A stretch of 64,000 bases of DNA from JBCCXL01 sp039191605 (GTDB lineage: Bacteria > Acidobacteriota > Thermoanaerobaculia > Multivoradales > JAHZIX01), in NCBI GenBank assembly GCA_039191605.1, contig JBCCXL010000007.1, positions 1-64,000 on the forward strand, given 5' to 3'. A program made the position numbers and the translations under genes. The notes under the pieces were generated by a model. The model had not been told where the DNA came from. It did no database searches and saw only the letters and a program-made list of their open reading frames with translations. Shown one piece after another: positions 44,931 through 53,702 of this stretch (position 1 is the stretch's first letter; each line of letters begins with the position of its first letter).

Positions 44931-45284
44931 TTGCCTGATCTAATCGACCTTCAAGCCCGCATCGCACAGTTCGCCGCCGCTCGCGACTGGGAGCAATTCC
45001 ACTCGCCGAAGAACCTGGCGATGGCGCTTTCGGTCGAGGCAGCTGAGCTCCTGGAGCATTTCCAGTGGCTGACTGAGCGGCAGTCGCGTGAACTGACGCC
45101 CGAGAAGGTTGCTGCGGTCGAAGCGGAGATGGCGGATGTATTCATCTACCTGCTGCGCTTGAGCGACAAGCTCGGCGTGGATTTGATGGCGGCGGCTGAT
45201 CGCAAGCTTGCCGCTAACGCCGAGAAATACCCGGTTGCCAAGGCGAAGGGCAACGCGAAGAAGTACACAGAGTTCGACGAGTGA
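44931..45284 (+). CDS. MazG-like nucleotide pyrophosphohydrolase
   Basis: A 117-residue all-alpha NTP pyrophosphohydrolase. It has the ExxE helix (SVEAAELLEHFQWL) and the ExxD helix (VEAEMADVFIYLLRLSDKLG) that bind magnesium, plus the KYPVAKAKGNAKKY tail usual in this group. It hydrolyses (d)NTPs to monophosphates. The start is a TTG (44931) with GGAG five bases upstream; the ATG at 44920 is out of frame. Its stop overlaps the GTG start of the next gene (GTGA), so the two are translationally coupled. Related enzymes remove abnormal or damage-related nucleotides; beside a nuclease-helicase it may deplete nucleotides during a defence response. Confidence 0.88.
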   Translation: MPDLIDLQARIAQFAAARDWEQFHSPKNLAMALSVEAAELLEHFQWLTERQSRELTPEKVAAVEAEMADVFIYLLRLSDKLGVDLMAAADRKLAANAEKYPVAKAKGNAKKYTEFDE

Positions 45285-47692
45285 TCGTCTACGCCGAAAC
45301 GAAGGCCGGCTTCCGCGACCACGTTCGCAGCAACGAGATCGACTCGAAGATTCTGGCAGGGTTCAAGCGGCATCTCGGTCATTCCACTGGGGAGTCGGAG
45401 ATTGCGTCGTGGCGCAACTCTTTGAACTACATGAGCCACGTGCTCGATGAACCCGAGATCCCGGACGATGCCGGGGTGCTGATTGAATACCAGATCCCCC
45501 AGACGGCCAAGCGGGTGGACTTTATCGTCACCGGGAAGGGCGATTCCGGGCGTGGCGCGATGGTGATCGTCGAGCTGAAGCAGTGGCAAGAAGTGGAGCT
45601 GAGTCCCAAGGATGGGATCGTCACCACGTTCATCGGCAAGAACAATCGGGAGGTGCCTCACCCGTCCTATCAGGCGTGGACTTACGCCGCCTTGCTTCGC
45701 GACTTCAACGAGACCGTCCAGACCGAAGAGGTCGAGCTGCGTTCGTGCGCCTATCTCCACAACATGGGGCCGAACTCGGTCATCGGCCACGAGCACTACC
45801 GCGAGTATCTCGATCGGGCGCCGTCGTTCATTCGCCCCGACCAGGCGAAGCTCACCGAGTTCATCCGGCGGTACATCCGCAAGGGGGACAACGGTGAGCT
45901 GATGTACCGCATCGAGAAGAGCCAGATCCGCCCGTCCAAGAGCTTGGCGGATGAGGTGGTGCGGATGCTTCAGGGCAATCAGTCGTTCGTGATGGTAGAT
46001 GACCAGAAGGTGGTGTTCGAAACCGCGCTGGACCTCGCAGAACGGGCGACCGTCAAGAAGAAGCACGTGCTGCTGGTCGGGGGCGGGCCGGGGACCGGCA
46101 AGTCGGTGGTGGCGATCAACCTGCTCGCGCGCCTGTTGGAAAAGCAGGTGAACGCACGCTACGTGACCCGCAACGCCGCGCCGCGCGCGGTTTACAAGGC
46201 CGAGCTGACAGGCACGTTCAAGAAGTCACGTATCGACAACCTCTTCTCCGGGTCGGGATCCTTCACGGGGAGTGAGCCGAATGATTTCGACGCCCTGATC
46301 GTCGACGAGGCCCACCGGCTCAACGAGAAGTCCGGGCTCTACGGAAACCTTGGCGAGAACCAGGCTAAGGAGCTGATCCGCGCGGCCAAATGCTCGGTTT
46401 TCTTCCTCGACGAAGACCAGCGCGTAACTTGGAGGGATATCGGCACGGCGGAAGAGATCGAGAGGTGGGCCGAGCGTGCCGGGGCGACCGTGACCAAGCT
46501 CGAGCTGCAGTCTCAGTTTCGCTGCAATGGCTCCGACGGGTACCTCGGGTGGCTCGATAACGCTCTCCAGATTCGCCCGACGGCGAATGAAGACCTGGGC
46601 GGGATCGCTTATGACTTCCGGGTGGTGCGGGATCCCAACGCGTTGATGGAGTTGATCGAGGAGCGGAACCAGGAGAGCAACCGAGCCCGTGCCGTCGCCG
46701 GCTATTGCTGGGATTGGGTGACGAAGAAGCGCGCCCCCGACTCGTACGACATCGTCATCGAGGAGTTCAGGTTCAAGCGGCGCTGGAACCTCGACAAGGA
46801 CGGAAGCTTGTGGATTCGTCAGCCCAACTCCGTCGCCGAGATCGGCTGCATCCATACCTGCCAAGGCCTCGAGCTCGACTACGTCGGTGTGATCATCGGG
46901 CCCGATCTGGTTGTCAGAGATGACCAGGTGGTGACCAATCCCTTGGCCCGTTCGTCGATGGACAGCTCGATTCGCGGCTACAAGACGGCGCGCAAGGCCG
47001 ATGCGGAGGCCGCGGATCATCGGGCCGAGATGATCATCAAGAACACTTACCGCACCCTGATGACGCGGGGACAGAAGGGCTGTTACGTCTACTGCACCGA
47101 CGACGAGACGGCGAAATATCTCGAAACCAGGTCGCAAGCGATCGAGCCCATCAGCTGGCCAATCGCGCGTCCGGCCGCCCCGGTTGCCGCGAAGCCTCGG
47201 TTCGAAGGGCTGAACCTGCGACTTCTGCCGACGGACGAAGTCCGCCCCTTCAAGAATTGCGTGCCGGCATTCGACCTGAGCGTCGCTGCTGGTGATTTCG
47301 AGCCGAGCGCTGCAGAAGACTGCGAGTGGGTCGAGCTGCCCGAGGACTTTGCGCACAATCCGGGGCGTTTCGTCGCGCGGGTCGTTGGCGAGTCGATGAA
47401 TCGAGTCGTTCCCAACGGTTCGTGGTGCTTGTTCAAGCAGGATCCGGGAGGGTCGCGCAACGGCAAGATCGTGCTGGTCGAGCTGCTGGATGGGACCGAT
47501 TCCGACACGGGGGGTAGCTACACGATCAAGCGCTACCGCAGCGAGAAGGTCACCGATCAGAACGGCTGGCGCCACCAGCGAATCGAGCTCAGCCCTGAGT
47601 CTCGGGACCCCGACTACCGAAAGATCGTGCTCGAGGGCGACGGAGCCGAGGCTTTTCGGGTCATCGGGATCTACGTGGCGACCATCGCCTAG
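45281..47692 (+). CDS. PD-(D/E)xK nuclease-SF1 helicase (DUF2075)-LexA-like S24 protease fusion
   Basis: An 803-residue fusion. The N-terminal region has a PD-(D/E)xK-type nuclease core (D80 in RVDFIVTG, E98-x-K100 in VIVELKQW). A helicase of the DUF2075/Schlafen-helicase type follows: Walker A GGGPGTGKS (K274), Walker B ALIVDEAHRL, then LDEDQRV, a QFRCNGSD motif and HTCQGLELDYVGV. Residues about 660-803 match the S24/LexA self-cleaving domain: scissile site VAAG (A670-G671), catalytic Ser in VVGESM (S705) and Lys in YTIKRY (K750). The Ala-to-Ser distance of 35 equals that of E. coli LexA (84 to 119). The start is GTG overlapping the MazG stop. I infer a DNA-damage- or phage-responsive effector controlled by self-cleavage. 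Confidence 0.88.
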   Translation: MIVYAETKAGFRDHVRSNEIDSKILAGFKRHLGHSTGESEIASWRNSLNYMSHVLDEPEIPDDAGVLIEYQIPQTAKRVDFIVTGKGDSGRGAMVIVELKQWQEVELSPKDGIVTTFIGKNNREVPHPSYQAWTYAALLRDFNETVQTEEVELRSCAYLHNMGPNSVIGHEHYREYLDRAPSFIRPDQAKLTEFIRRYIRKGDNGELMYRIEKSQIRPSKSLADEVVRMLQGNQSFVMVDDQKVVFETALDLAERATVKKKHVLLVGGGPGTGKSVVAINLLARLLEKQVNARYVTRNAAPRAVYKAELTGTFKKSRIDNLFSGSGSFTGSEPNDFDALIVDEAHRLNEKSGLYGNLGENQAKELIRAAKCSVFFLDEDQRVTWRDIGTAEEIERWAERAGATVTKLELQSQFRCNGSDGYLGWLDNALQIRPTANEDLGGIAYDFRVVRDPNALMELIEERNQESNRARAVAGYCWDWVTKKRAPDSYDIVIEEFRFKRRWNLDKDGSLWIRQPNSVAEIGCIHTCQGLELDYVGVIIGPDLVVRDDQVVTNPLARSSMDSSIRGYKTARKADAEAADHRAEMIIKNTYRTLMTRGQKGCYVYCTDDETAKYLETRSQAIEPISWPIARPAAPVAAKPRFEGLNLRLLPTDEVRPFKNCVPAFDLSVAAGDFEPSAAEDCEWVELPEDFAHNPGRFVARVVGESMNRVVPNGSWCLFKQDPGGSRNGKIVLVELLDGTDSDTGGSYTIKRYRSEKVTDQNGWRHQRIELSPESRDPDYRKIVLEGDGAEAFRVIGIYVATIA

Positions 47693-48117
47693 CCAATGGT
47701 GTTGCCCGAGAGCTTCAAGCCTAGTACTCCGTCGATAGGTCGAAGCCTACGTTCGCAACGGGACCAAGCTGCTTGAAGCCCGAGTCCTCAGACCCGAGCT
47801 TCCAATCCATCGTCTTCGAGGACGTGGAGGAGGGCGGGCTGAAGGTCATCGCCGAGCTGGTCGAGGTGTTTAGAAGCAGGCTCGCAGGGGCCGGTTGGTG
47901 GGCCCGCGGGCGGCACTGTGATCTTAGCGGCACTGCGAACCGGGGCTACCGACGTAGCAGGTCTAGGTTCTCTTCTCGTCAGGTAGCGTGTCGTCGAAGA
48001 TCCACGCTTTCAGCAGCGAGTCACGATCACGTTCGGCGGTGGGCCACTCTCCATCGTCGCCGCCCGGCCTAGGATGGCGAGACGAAGAGGGCGGCGGTCA
48101 TGGCTCGGGCCGTGATG
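47693..48117. other. Intergenic region with degenerate repeat copy A
   Basis: About 425 bp. It contains a degenerate copy of the dispersed element (see 47807-47870) and no intact gene. Short frames here lack start signals. No T-tract terminator is evident after the helicase gene. Confidence 0.4.
47807..47870 (+). repeat. Dispersed degenerate element, copy A
   Basis: Reads FEDVEEGGLKVIAELVEVF in one frame. Related sequence appears at 48934-49020 and 53077-53175. It looks like the decayed 3' end of a gene family. Confidence 0.65.
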
Positions 48118-48540
48118 TCAGTGTGGCTCGGTGGAGGGATCGATGACCTTCAGACCCGAGAATACCCGGCGATAGAACCCTCGATCCCGAGTCAGGAGGG
48201 CGTCCGCCTGATGTTGGCCGTGCGCTCCGACGAGAAAGTCCGCGACGACCCGGTCCCTCCGGGCCGATCGGGGCTCCATGCAGTAGCTTCTCCACATTTC
48301 GCCGCCGGCCTCCGCTGTCGAGGGGAGGAGAGGATCGAAGCGGGCGCCCAGGAGCTGCATGGCTTCTTGGAAGGATAATGCGTCCGGGAAGTTGGCTCTG
48401 ACTTCGCTCCAGACCACGCCACAGACCAGAAGCACACCGGCGTTGTAGGCTCGACGCAGTGCCCGGCGAGAGCGCTCGCCATGCTCTCGGTTCGCTGCCA
48501 GGACATCGAGCAGCACCGAGGAGTCAACAGCTGTCTTCAT
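48118..48540 (-). CDS. PIN-domain toxin (VapC-like ribonuclease)
   Basis: A 140-residue PIN protein. The acidic metal-binding residues are D6 (AVDSSVLLD), E46 (WSEVRAN), D101 (VVADFLVGAHG) and D119 (LLTRDRGFY), the usual four of VapC ribonucleases that cut tRNA or other RNA. It lies directly after, and overlaps as ATGA, the AbrB-type antitoxin gene, so the pair forms a toxin-antitoxin operon. All key residues are present, so it is probably active. It stops short of the neighbouring repeat-rich region. Confidence 0.9.
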   Translation of the reverse strand: MKTAVDSSVLLDVLAANREHGERSRRALRRAYNAGVLLVCGVVWSEVRANFPDALSFQEAMQLLGARFDPLLPSTAEAGGEMWRSYCMEPRSARRDRVVADFLVGAHGQHQADALLTRDRGFYRRVFSGLKVIDPSTEPH

Positions 48541-48773
48541 TCGGCTATAGGCCGCGGTCCACGCATCGCATCGAGGACATCGTCGACCGAGTCCTCCAAT
48601 TCGAGGACTCCGTAGAGCCGGTCGACCGGATGGTCCGCGGACTGTCCTTTACGTAGCAGAACTCCCCCTTCGCAGAGCTCGAACTCGACCTTGGTCCCCG
48701 GAGCAAGACCGAGCTCGGAGCGCACGGCCGCCGGAACGGTGACCTGACCTTTGCTGGAAATCGTGCTTTTCAT
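48537..48773 (-). CDS. AbrB/MazE-type antitoxin
   Basis: A 78-residue protein. The N-terminal swapped-hairpin DNA-binding domain (STISSKGQVTVPAAVRSELGL, GTKVEFEL) is followed by a short C-terminal arm (LEDSVDDVLDAMRGPRP) that would bind the PIN toxin. It is the first gene of the toxin-antitoxin operon. A perfect palindrome (48774-48798) touches its start codon and is the likely autoregulatory operator. Confidence 0.9.
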   Translation of the reverse strand: MKSTISSKGQVTVPAAVRSELGLAPGTKVEFELCEGGVLLRKGQSADHPVDRLYGVLELEDSVDDVLDAMRGPRPIAE

Positions 48774-48798
48774 AAGTAAAGCGTAGCGCGCTTTACTT
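48774..48798. promoter_or_regulatory. Palindromic operator of the toxin-antitoxin operon
   Basis: AAGTAAAGCG (48774-48783) and CGCTTTACTT (48789-48798) are perfect inverted repeats with a 5-nt spacer. The palindrome abuts the antitoxin start codon, where a ribosome site would be expected, so the transcript may be leaderless or poorly translated when free. Binding of the AbrB-type antitoxin is the natural reading. Confidence 0.75.
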
Positions 48799-48933
48799 TT
48801 GACATCAAGAAAGCGATTGGGGAGATCGCTTGCCAGAGTTTGAAGAGCACAGCGTTTGGATTCGATGGTTTTGCCTCCGCGGTGGCCGCCAGGCTTGTCA
48901 GCCTCTAACGTCTCTAGACTTCATCCATCTGGC

Positions 48934-49020
48934 CCTGTGGTTCGACGACAACAGCTGAAGGACATCGCCGAACTGGTCGAGGTGCTGGGATAACGATCTC
49001 AGAGGCTCTCTAGACCCAGT
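48934..49020 (+). repeat. Dispersed degenerate element, copy B
   Basis: Shares GAAGG-CATCGCCGA-CTGGTCGAGGTGCTGG and the following CGATCTCAGAGGC-CTAGAC-CAGTC with copy C (53077-53175). Frameshifts and stops show that it is decayed. Confidence 0.65.
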
Positions 49021-49054
49021 CTTGAGAGGCTAAATCCCCGCCCCCTCCCGCCCC

Positions 49055-52000
49055 TCAAGGCCCCGAGGGCCGGAAAGCAATGGCCCGAGCCGCACCGGTG
49101 GTGGGAATGGTGATGTCCTGGGAGAGAGTCAGCTGACTTTGGGTCACTTCGATGAGGTAGAGACGGTAGCCTTCGTCCCCGATGCCTAGGGCCGCGCGGC
49201 GATGGGGATCGACGGCAAAGGCGATGGCGGTGCCTTTGACGCCGGGGCCTGCGGCTTGGCCGACGGCTCCTTCGGTGACCAGCGAAAGGCGCGGCGGCTG
49301 GGCGCCGAAGACCGCCGCTGCCGGCTCGGGGCCGATGACGGCGAGGCTGAGGGCGCCGAGCTGGGAGGGGAGGATGGCCTGCAGGAGGCCGTTGGGGGTG
49401 ATGCGGTAGAGGGCGTTGGTGGTGGAGACGGCGCGGAGATCGTCGCCGAGGTAGCCGACGCTGAGGACGGCCTCTCGCCGGTCCCGATTCCAGTCCTGCG
49501 CCAGCTCCGGAGCACCCAGGGCGCCATCGGTGACGTCCCATTCATAGACGAAGAGGCGGTGCTCGTTCTGGCTTACGGTAGCGGCCGAGAACACGGCGTC
49601 GAAGGCGGCGGTGATGCGGCTGCCGTCCGGCGACCAGGCGATGCTGGGGGCGGAGATCGACCAGCCGGCGGGCATCTGCAGGGGAACGCTTTGCAGCGGT
49701 TGGGAGACGCCCTGGAGCCGGACCCAGAGGTAGTAGGGGCCGTTGCGCTGGAGATTCGTGCCCTGGACGAGGAAGGCGAGATCTTCGTCGGAGCCGGGGC
49801 GGAAGGCCACTCGGCGGAAGGGGTTGGCGAAGGAGGGGTAGCTCAGCAGGCTGGTGCCGTCGTTGGCGTGGACGACGGTGACGCCGAAGTTGTCGAGGAC
49901 CGCCAGCTTCTCGCCGGCGGAGTTGTAGTCGAGATCCCGAGGCCGGTCGAAGTCGACCTGCCAATCCATCGCGCCGTCGAAGCGGTGTACGCGCACCTCG
50001 TTGCCGTCGACGAGGGCGACCTGGGAGCGGCTACCCGAGAGCCGCACGGTGCTTTGGCAGGTGCTGCCCTCGGCGCTGAAGGTGACGGTGGTGTCGCCGG
50101 AAAGGAAGGTCTCCGGCCGGTCGTCGAAGATCGGTACCGGCAGATTGCAGGCCCCGGTGGCGGAGGCGACGAGCTCGTCGGCGATGCGGGGGTCCGTTGC
50201 GGCGATCTCTTGCTCCCCGGGTTCGAGGGCGATCTCCACCGACGCCGGACAGGTGAGCACCAGATCGCCATCGGCTACCGCCAGCGGGTGGGTGAGGCGC
50301 GCGCTGCAGCCGTTGGTGCTGCCGGCGTCGACGACCAGGTCGTGGATGCCGGCGTCCAGTGCAGGAATTGGGATCTCGAGGTTCGAGGGATCGGCGCTGC
50401 AGGGGCCGCAGAGCAGCTGCGGCGGGCCACCGTCGAGGCTGTAGGTCACGGCGTCCACCGGCAGTCCGCCGGATTCGACGTGGACGGAGAGGGTGAGCTC
50501 TTGCCCCTGGGGCAGGCACACCGGCGGTGCCGGGTCGAAGGCGGTGGTCAGCGGAACGGTGGTGCCGGAGCCGGCGTCGATGTCGAGGCAGACGCCGTGG
50601 ACAGCGCCGCAGGCGAGCTCGCCGACGGCCGGCAGCGAGCGAGTCTCGAAGGTGAGCAGCGTGTCGCTGGAGCCGTTGAGGAAGCGCACCTGCGGCCGCA
50701 CCGGATAGCGAATGCCCTCTGGAAGGGTCAGTCGAACCTGGGCTTGGGGACTGCTCTCCGCCGTCGTCCGGGGGGTGCCCGTCGACCAACCGCGAGCGCG
50801 GTAGGTGACGTTGGGAATGGCGGTTTCAGCGCTGGTGATGGAGGTTAGATTGAGCACCTCGAGCTCCGGCGCGTAGAGGGAGCCGTCGTTGGGACGAACC
50901 CGCAGCTCCGCCTCGATCTGCCCGAAGCACACGCTCTGCTGGGGGATCGCCAGGGGCGGCTCATCGGCGCTGGACGGCCCCACAACGTAGTGCAGATCCT
51001 GGTCCAATTCGACCCGTACCGATTGGCGGTAGTCGGCGTCGTCGCCGAGCTCCAAGCGCAGGCTGGTGACCTCCCAGGGAGTGGGGCGGGCGTCGCTGCC
51101 GTCCAGGCTGTCGCCGACGGGGCTGAGGCCCGCCAGCAGGAGCTGGTAGTCGAGCTCGGCTCGCTCTTGTTGGGGATCGTAGGACCCCGCCAAGCGCCCA
51201 AAGCTGCGGCCGCCGTAGCCGCTGCCGCCATCCTCGACCACCGCCACATCGTCGTCGCCGCGGGCTTCCAGGGTGGTGCTGAGGTTGTTGATGGAAAGCG
51301 AGGTGATGGGCTGATTGAGCAGCCGGTCGAGATCCGTGAAGCCGCCGGGATCGACCAACACGACTCGCCCTGAGGCCTCCCGTGGGCGCACAACAAAGGT
51401 GGTGTCGAGATCCGTCGTCGCGCCGGCGACCACCTCCACGACGCCGTTGGCTCCTCCCTGGAAGGGCAGGCGCAGCAGCTGATCGCCGCCGGCGATGACC
51501 GCGCGGCCCTCGAGCTCCCAATCGCCTTCTACCAGACCTTCGAAGATCCAGAAATCTCCGGCTTCGTCGCGATCCGGCGCGTCGCCGGCGCCGAAGGTGG
51601 GAGGGAAGACCGCGCCGAGAAAGCCGCCGCCGAGGGCGGAGCGGGGTCGCACGTAGGCGCTGTGTTCGCCATAGCCGGCGATGTCGAAGAGCCCCGTGAG
51701 GTCGCCGGCGTTGCGCTCTACCGGTACGTCGACATCCACCGGCACCGAGGCGCCGCAGGCCGCGGCGGGAATCTCCACCACGGCGGCAAAGACCGCCGAC
51801 CCGGTGTCGGGATCGAGGGGAAAGCCGCTGGCGCCGCTCACCGGCGTCGCGGCGCAGCCCACCTGCACCTGCAGCGCCGCCCCGGAGCGGGCGAGCACCG
51901 ACACCCCCGCTCCCGCTCCCGTCAGCTGAGTCTTGGTGAACGGGTTGGATCCGCTGCGGGCCTGGAGGTCGTAGCTGCCGAGGCCGGCGATTTCCTCCAC

Positions 52001-52606
52001 CCCGATCTGCGCTGCGCAGCCGATGGGTTCTTGTAGATCGGCGAGATCGGTGGCGGAGCCCACCAGGCGGACGTTCAGCTCGAGCAGCGCCGGGCATTCC
52101 TGCAGGTCGCAGCGCACTCCGGCGGGTTGATCCGCCGTCGGCAACACTCCGGCGCAGAGCTCAGACCACGGGGAGCCGGCGCGGCGGCTGCCGAAGCGAT
52201 AGCGGGCTGCGCCCTGCAGCTGGACGGAATCGACTCCGAGCAGGAAGCTGCTGCCGCCGGCGCTCACCGGCACCGCTAGCTGGTAGGTGGCGGCCCGGTA
52301 GCTGGCGGCGGTGGGCTGGCTGTTGTCGGGAGCGTAGACCCCGCGGGCCACCGCAATGAACTGCCCTGGCGGATAGGCGCTGACGGTATCGTTGTTGCCG
52401 GTCAGGGGGTTGACGGGAGCATCGAGCACCGGATTGGCCGTGATGTGGGTGCTGGTGACGGGGGTCAGGTCGCTCCAGGTCAGATCACCGAACAGAGATC
52501 CGAGGATCACGTCGTCTTGGGCGATGGCCGCGGGAGCAAACCACAAAGCGAGGGCAAGAAATGGCAGAAAGGTGTAGCTGCGGCAGGGCCGTAGACGTCG
52601 ATTCAT
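49055..52606 (-). CDS. Giant exported protein with HYR-like and propeller domains
   Basis: A 1183-residue exported protein. The ATG at 52606 has GGAG nine bases before it and gives a signal peptide (LPFLALALWFAPAAIA, cleavage at AIAQD); the longer upstream frame runs through tandem repeats and is not coding. The middle is rich in beta-structured segments with paired cysteines and FVVRPREASGRV-type words. A HYR-like domain (LTCPASVEIALEPGE, VTFSAEGSTC) lies near residue 930. The last 250 residues form a WD40-like propeller (VRVHRFDGAMDW, LDYNSAGEKLAVLDN, VAFRPGSDEDLAFLV). It is probably surface-located; the function is unknown. Confidence 0.75.
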   Translation of the reverse strand: MNRRLRPCRSYTFLPFLALALWFAPAAIAQDDVILGSLFGDLTWSDLTPVTSTHITANPVLDAPVNPLTGNNDTVSAYPPGQFIAVARGVYAPDNSQPTAASYRAATYQLAVPVSAGGSSFLLGVDSVQLQGAARYRFGSRRAGSPWSELCAGVLPTADQPAGVRCDLQECPALLELNVRLVGSATDLADLQEPIGCAAQIGVEEIAGLGSYDLQARSGSNPFTKTQLTGAGAGVSVLARSGAALQVQVGCAATPVSGASGFPLDPDTGSAVFAAVVEIPAAACGASVPVDVDVPVERNAGDLTGLFDIAGYGEHSAYVRPRSALGGGFLGAVFPPTFGAGDAPDRDEAGDFWIFEGLVEGDWELEGRAVIAGGDQLLRLPFQGGANGVVEVVAGATTDLDTTFVVRPREASGRVVLVDPGGFTDLDRLLNQPITSLSINNLSTTLEARGDDDVAVVEDGGSGYGGRSFGRLAGSYDPQQERAELDYQLLLAGLSPVGDSLDGSDARPTPWEVTSLRLELGDDADYRQSVRVELDQDLHYVVGPSSADEPPLAIPQQSVCFGQIEAELRVRPNDGSLYAPELEVLNLTSITSAETAIPNVTYRARGWSTGTPRTTAESSPQAQVRLTLPEGIRYPVRPQVRFLNGSSDTLLTFETRSLPAVGELACGAVHGVCLDIDAGSGTTVPLTTAFDPAPPVCLPQGQELTLSVHVESGGLPVDAVTYSLDGGPPQLLCGPCSADPSNLEIPIPALDAGIHDLVVDAGSTNGCSARLTHPLAVADGDLVLTCPASVEIALEPGEQEIAATDPRIADELVASATGACNLPVPIFDDRPETFLSGDTTVTFSAEGSTCQSTVRLSGSRSQVALVDGNEVRVHRFDGAMDWQVDFDRPRDLDYNSAGEKLAVLDNFGVTVVHANDGTSLLSYPSFANPFRRVAFRPGSDEDLAFLVQGTNLQRNGPYYLWVRLQGVSQPLQSVPLQMPAGWSISAPSIAWSPDGSRITAAFDAVFSAATVSQNEHRLFVYEWDVTDGALGAPELAQDWNRDRREAVLSVGYLGDDLRAVSTTNALYRITPNGLLQAILPSQLGALSLAVIGPEPAAAVFGAQPPRLSLVTEGAVGQAAGPGVKGTAIAFAVDPHRRAALGIGDEGYRLYLIEVTQSQLTLSQDITIPTTGAARAIAFRPSGP

Positions 52607-52633
52607 CAGGCAGCTCCAAGAGGATGCAGGGTT

Positions 52634-52704
52634 CTCTGACAGTGCTCTGGCAGTGCTCTGGCAGTGCTCTGGCAGTGCTCTGGCAGTGCTCTGGCAGTGC
52701 TCTG
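52634..52704. repeat. 11-nt tandem repeat, 6 copies plus a partial, upstream of the giant exported protein
   Basis: CTCTGGCAGTG units start at 52634, 52645, 52656, 52667, 52678 and 52689, with a partial unit at 52700. The first copy has CTCTGACAGTG; the other five are identical. The array lies in the 5' region of the leftward gene that starts at 52606. Confidence 0.95.
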
Positions 52705-53076
52705 CCGGGGCACAGAGAATTCCGGAGAGAGGGGGGCGGAGGAGTCTTTGGAGCATGGCTAGCTCGGATTGATTACCGTGAGAGACAACGGTCGTAGACG
52801 ATTGCCGCCGCAAGACTTGCGAGGGAAGGCTACACAGACGAGAACCCGCGGTACGCCAAGAATGAGTGGGCGAAACGCGGGAGATGTCGGCAGATACGAG
52901 CCTCTCGGCCGGCTGCGGAGAAAAGGGCAAACTACTTGGAGGGTAGCACGCTAGGTTTTCAGAGCAGTCTGGGAAACAAACTCGCCGGAATCAGGGAGGA
53001 AGCGCTGAGCCAGCGATTGAATGCTCTAATCCGCGAAAGGCCGGCCTGATCCTCTGGGCTGGGAAAGCTGTTCAGG

Positions 53077-53175
53077 CCACCGTCTTCGAGGGCGTGGAGG
53101 AGGGGTAGTTGAAGGCCGTCGCTGGGCTGATCGAGGTGCTGGTATGACGATCCCAGAGGCGACCTAGATTCCGTC
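53077..53175 (+). repeat. Dispersed degenerate element, copy C
   Basis: Reads FEGVEEG, stop, LKAVAGLIEVL; clearly a relative of copies A and B, with an internal stop. It continues past the stop into CGATCCCAGAGGCGACCTAG, shared with copy B. Confidence 0.65.
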
Positions 53176-53346
53176 ATGAAACGAGCTCCCTGGGATCAGC
53201 TGGGAGACCCGCTGGCGGCCGTGCGAGCTAGCGCCACTGCAAGTGAGCGATCGTGCGAGCTGGCGCCACCGCTGCCGCTGCCTCTCGATCGTCGTCGGGT
53301 AGTTCCTGAACTAGCTCAGCAGGTCGAATTCTATGGGGTAGCAGCG

Positions 53347-53379
53347 GCTCTGTGCCCGCTCTGTGCCCGTTCTGTGCCC
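53347..53379. repeat. 11-nt tandem repeat, 3 copies
   Basis: GCTCTGTGCCC at 53347-53357 and 53358-53368, and GTTCTGTGCCC at 53369-53379. It is intergenic, upstream of the NRPS operon. Confidence 0.9.
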
Positions 53380-53702
53380 GCTCCGTCGTCGCTCTGTGGT
53401 GCCACGGGATGCCGTTAAATATCTTATTAGAATAATGTAATAAATAGACATAATGATCTTGCTGCTTTAGACTTTTCGGGTATGGTAATAAGTTCTCATG
53501 ATTTTGGATTATCTGTAACCATGAAGAGATTTCTGGAGACTGTGGGAGAGGGGGGGAGGGGCTTGTCTCAGCAGGTGATTTATCGTTTCCTGGGAAACGG
53601 TGGATGCCTCGCGGGGAGAAGAGCCTGCGGCGATCTGTGCCGCTGCCGCCAGGCCATCGCGGCGAGGTTGCAAGAACAGCGGCGCCAGCCGGAGGAGGTG
53701 GG

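Larger units (their letters stand above)
52607..53702. other. Long intergenic region before the NRPS operon
   Basis: About 1.1 kb with repeat copy C, two 11-nt tandem arrays and an AT-rich segment at 53416-53475 (TTAAATATCTTATTAG and similar), which is the best candidate for the NRPS promoter. No intact gene is apparent. Confidence 0.45.

Noticed and set aside
44920..44960. ATG at 44920 as start of the MazG-like gene
   Set aside because: It is out of frame with the conserved protein; the TTG at 44931 has GGAG at the right distance.
49202..50848. About 550-codon open frame on the plus strand opposite the giant exported protein
   Set aside because: It mirrors the real leftward gene, which has a signal peptide and recognisable domains; the antisense product is low-complexity.
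52634..53379. CRISPR-like repeat arrays
   Set aside because: Units are 11 nt and directly joined without spacers; these are simple tandem repeats.
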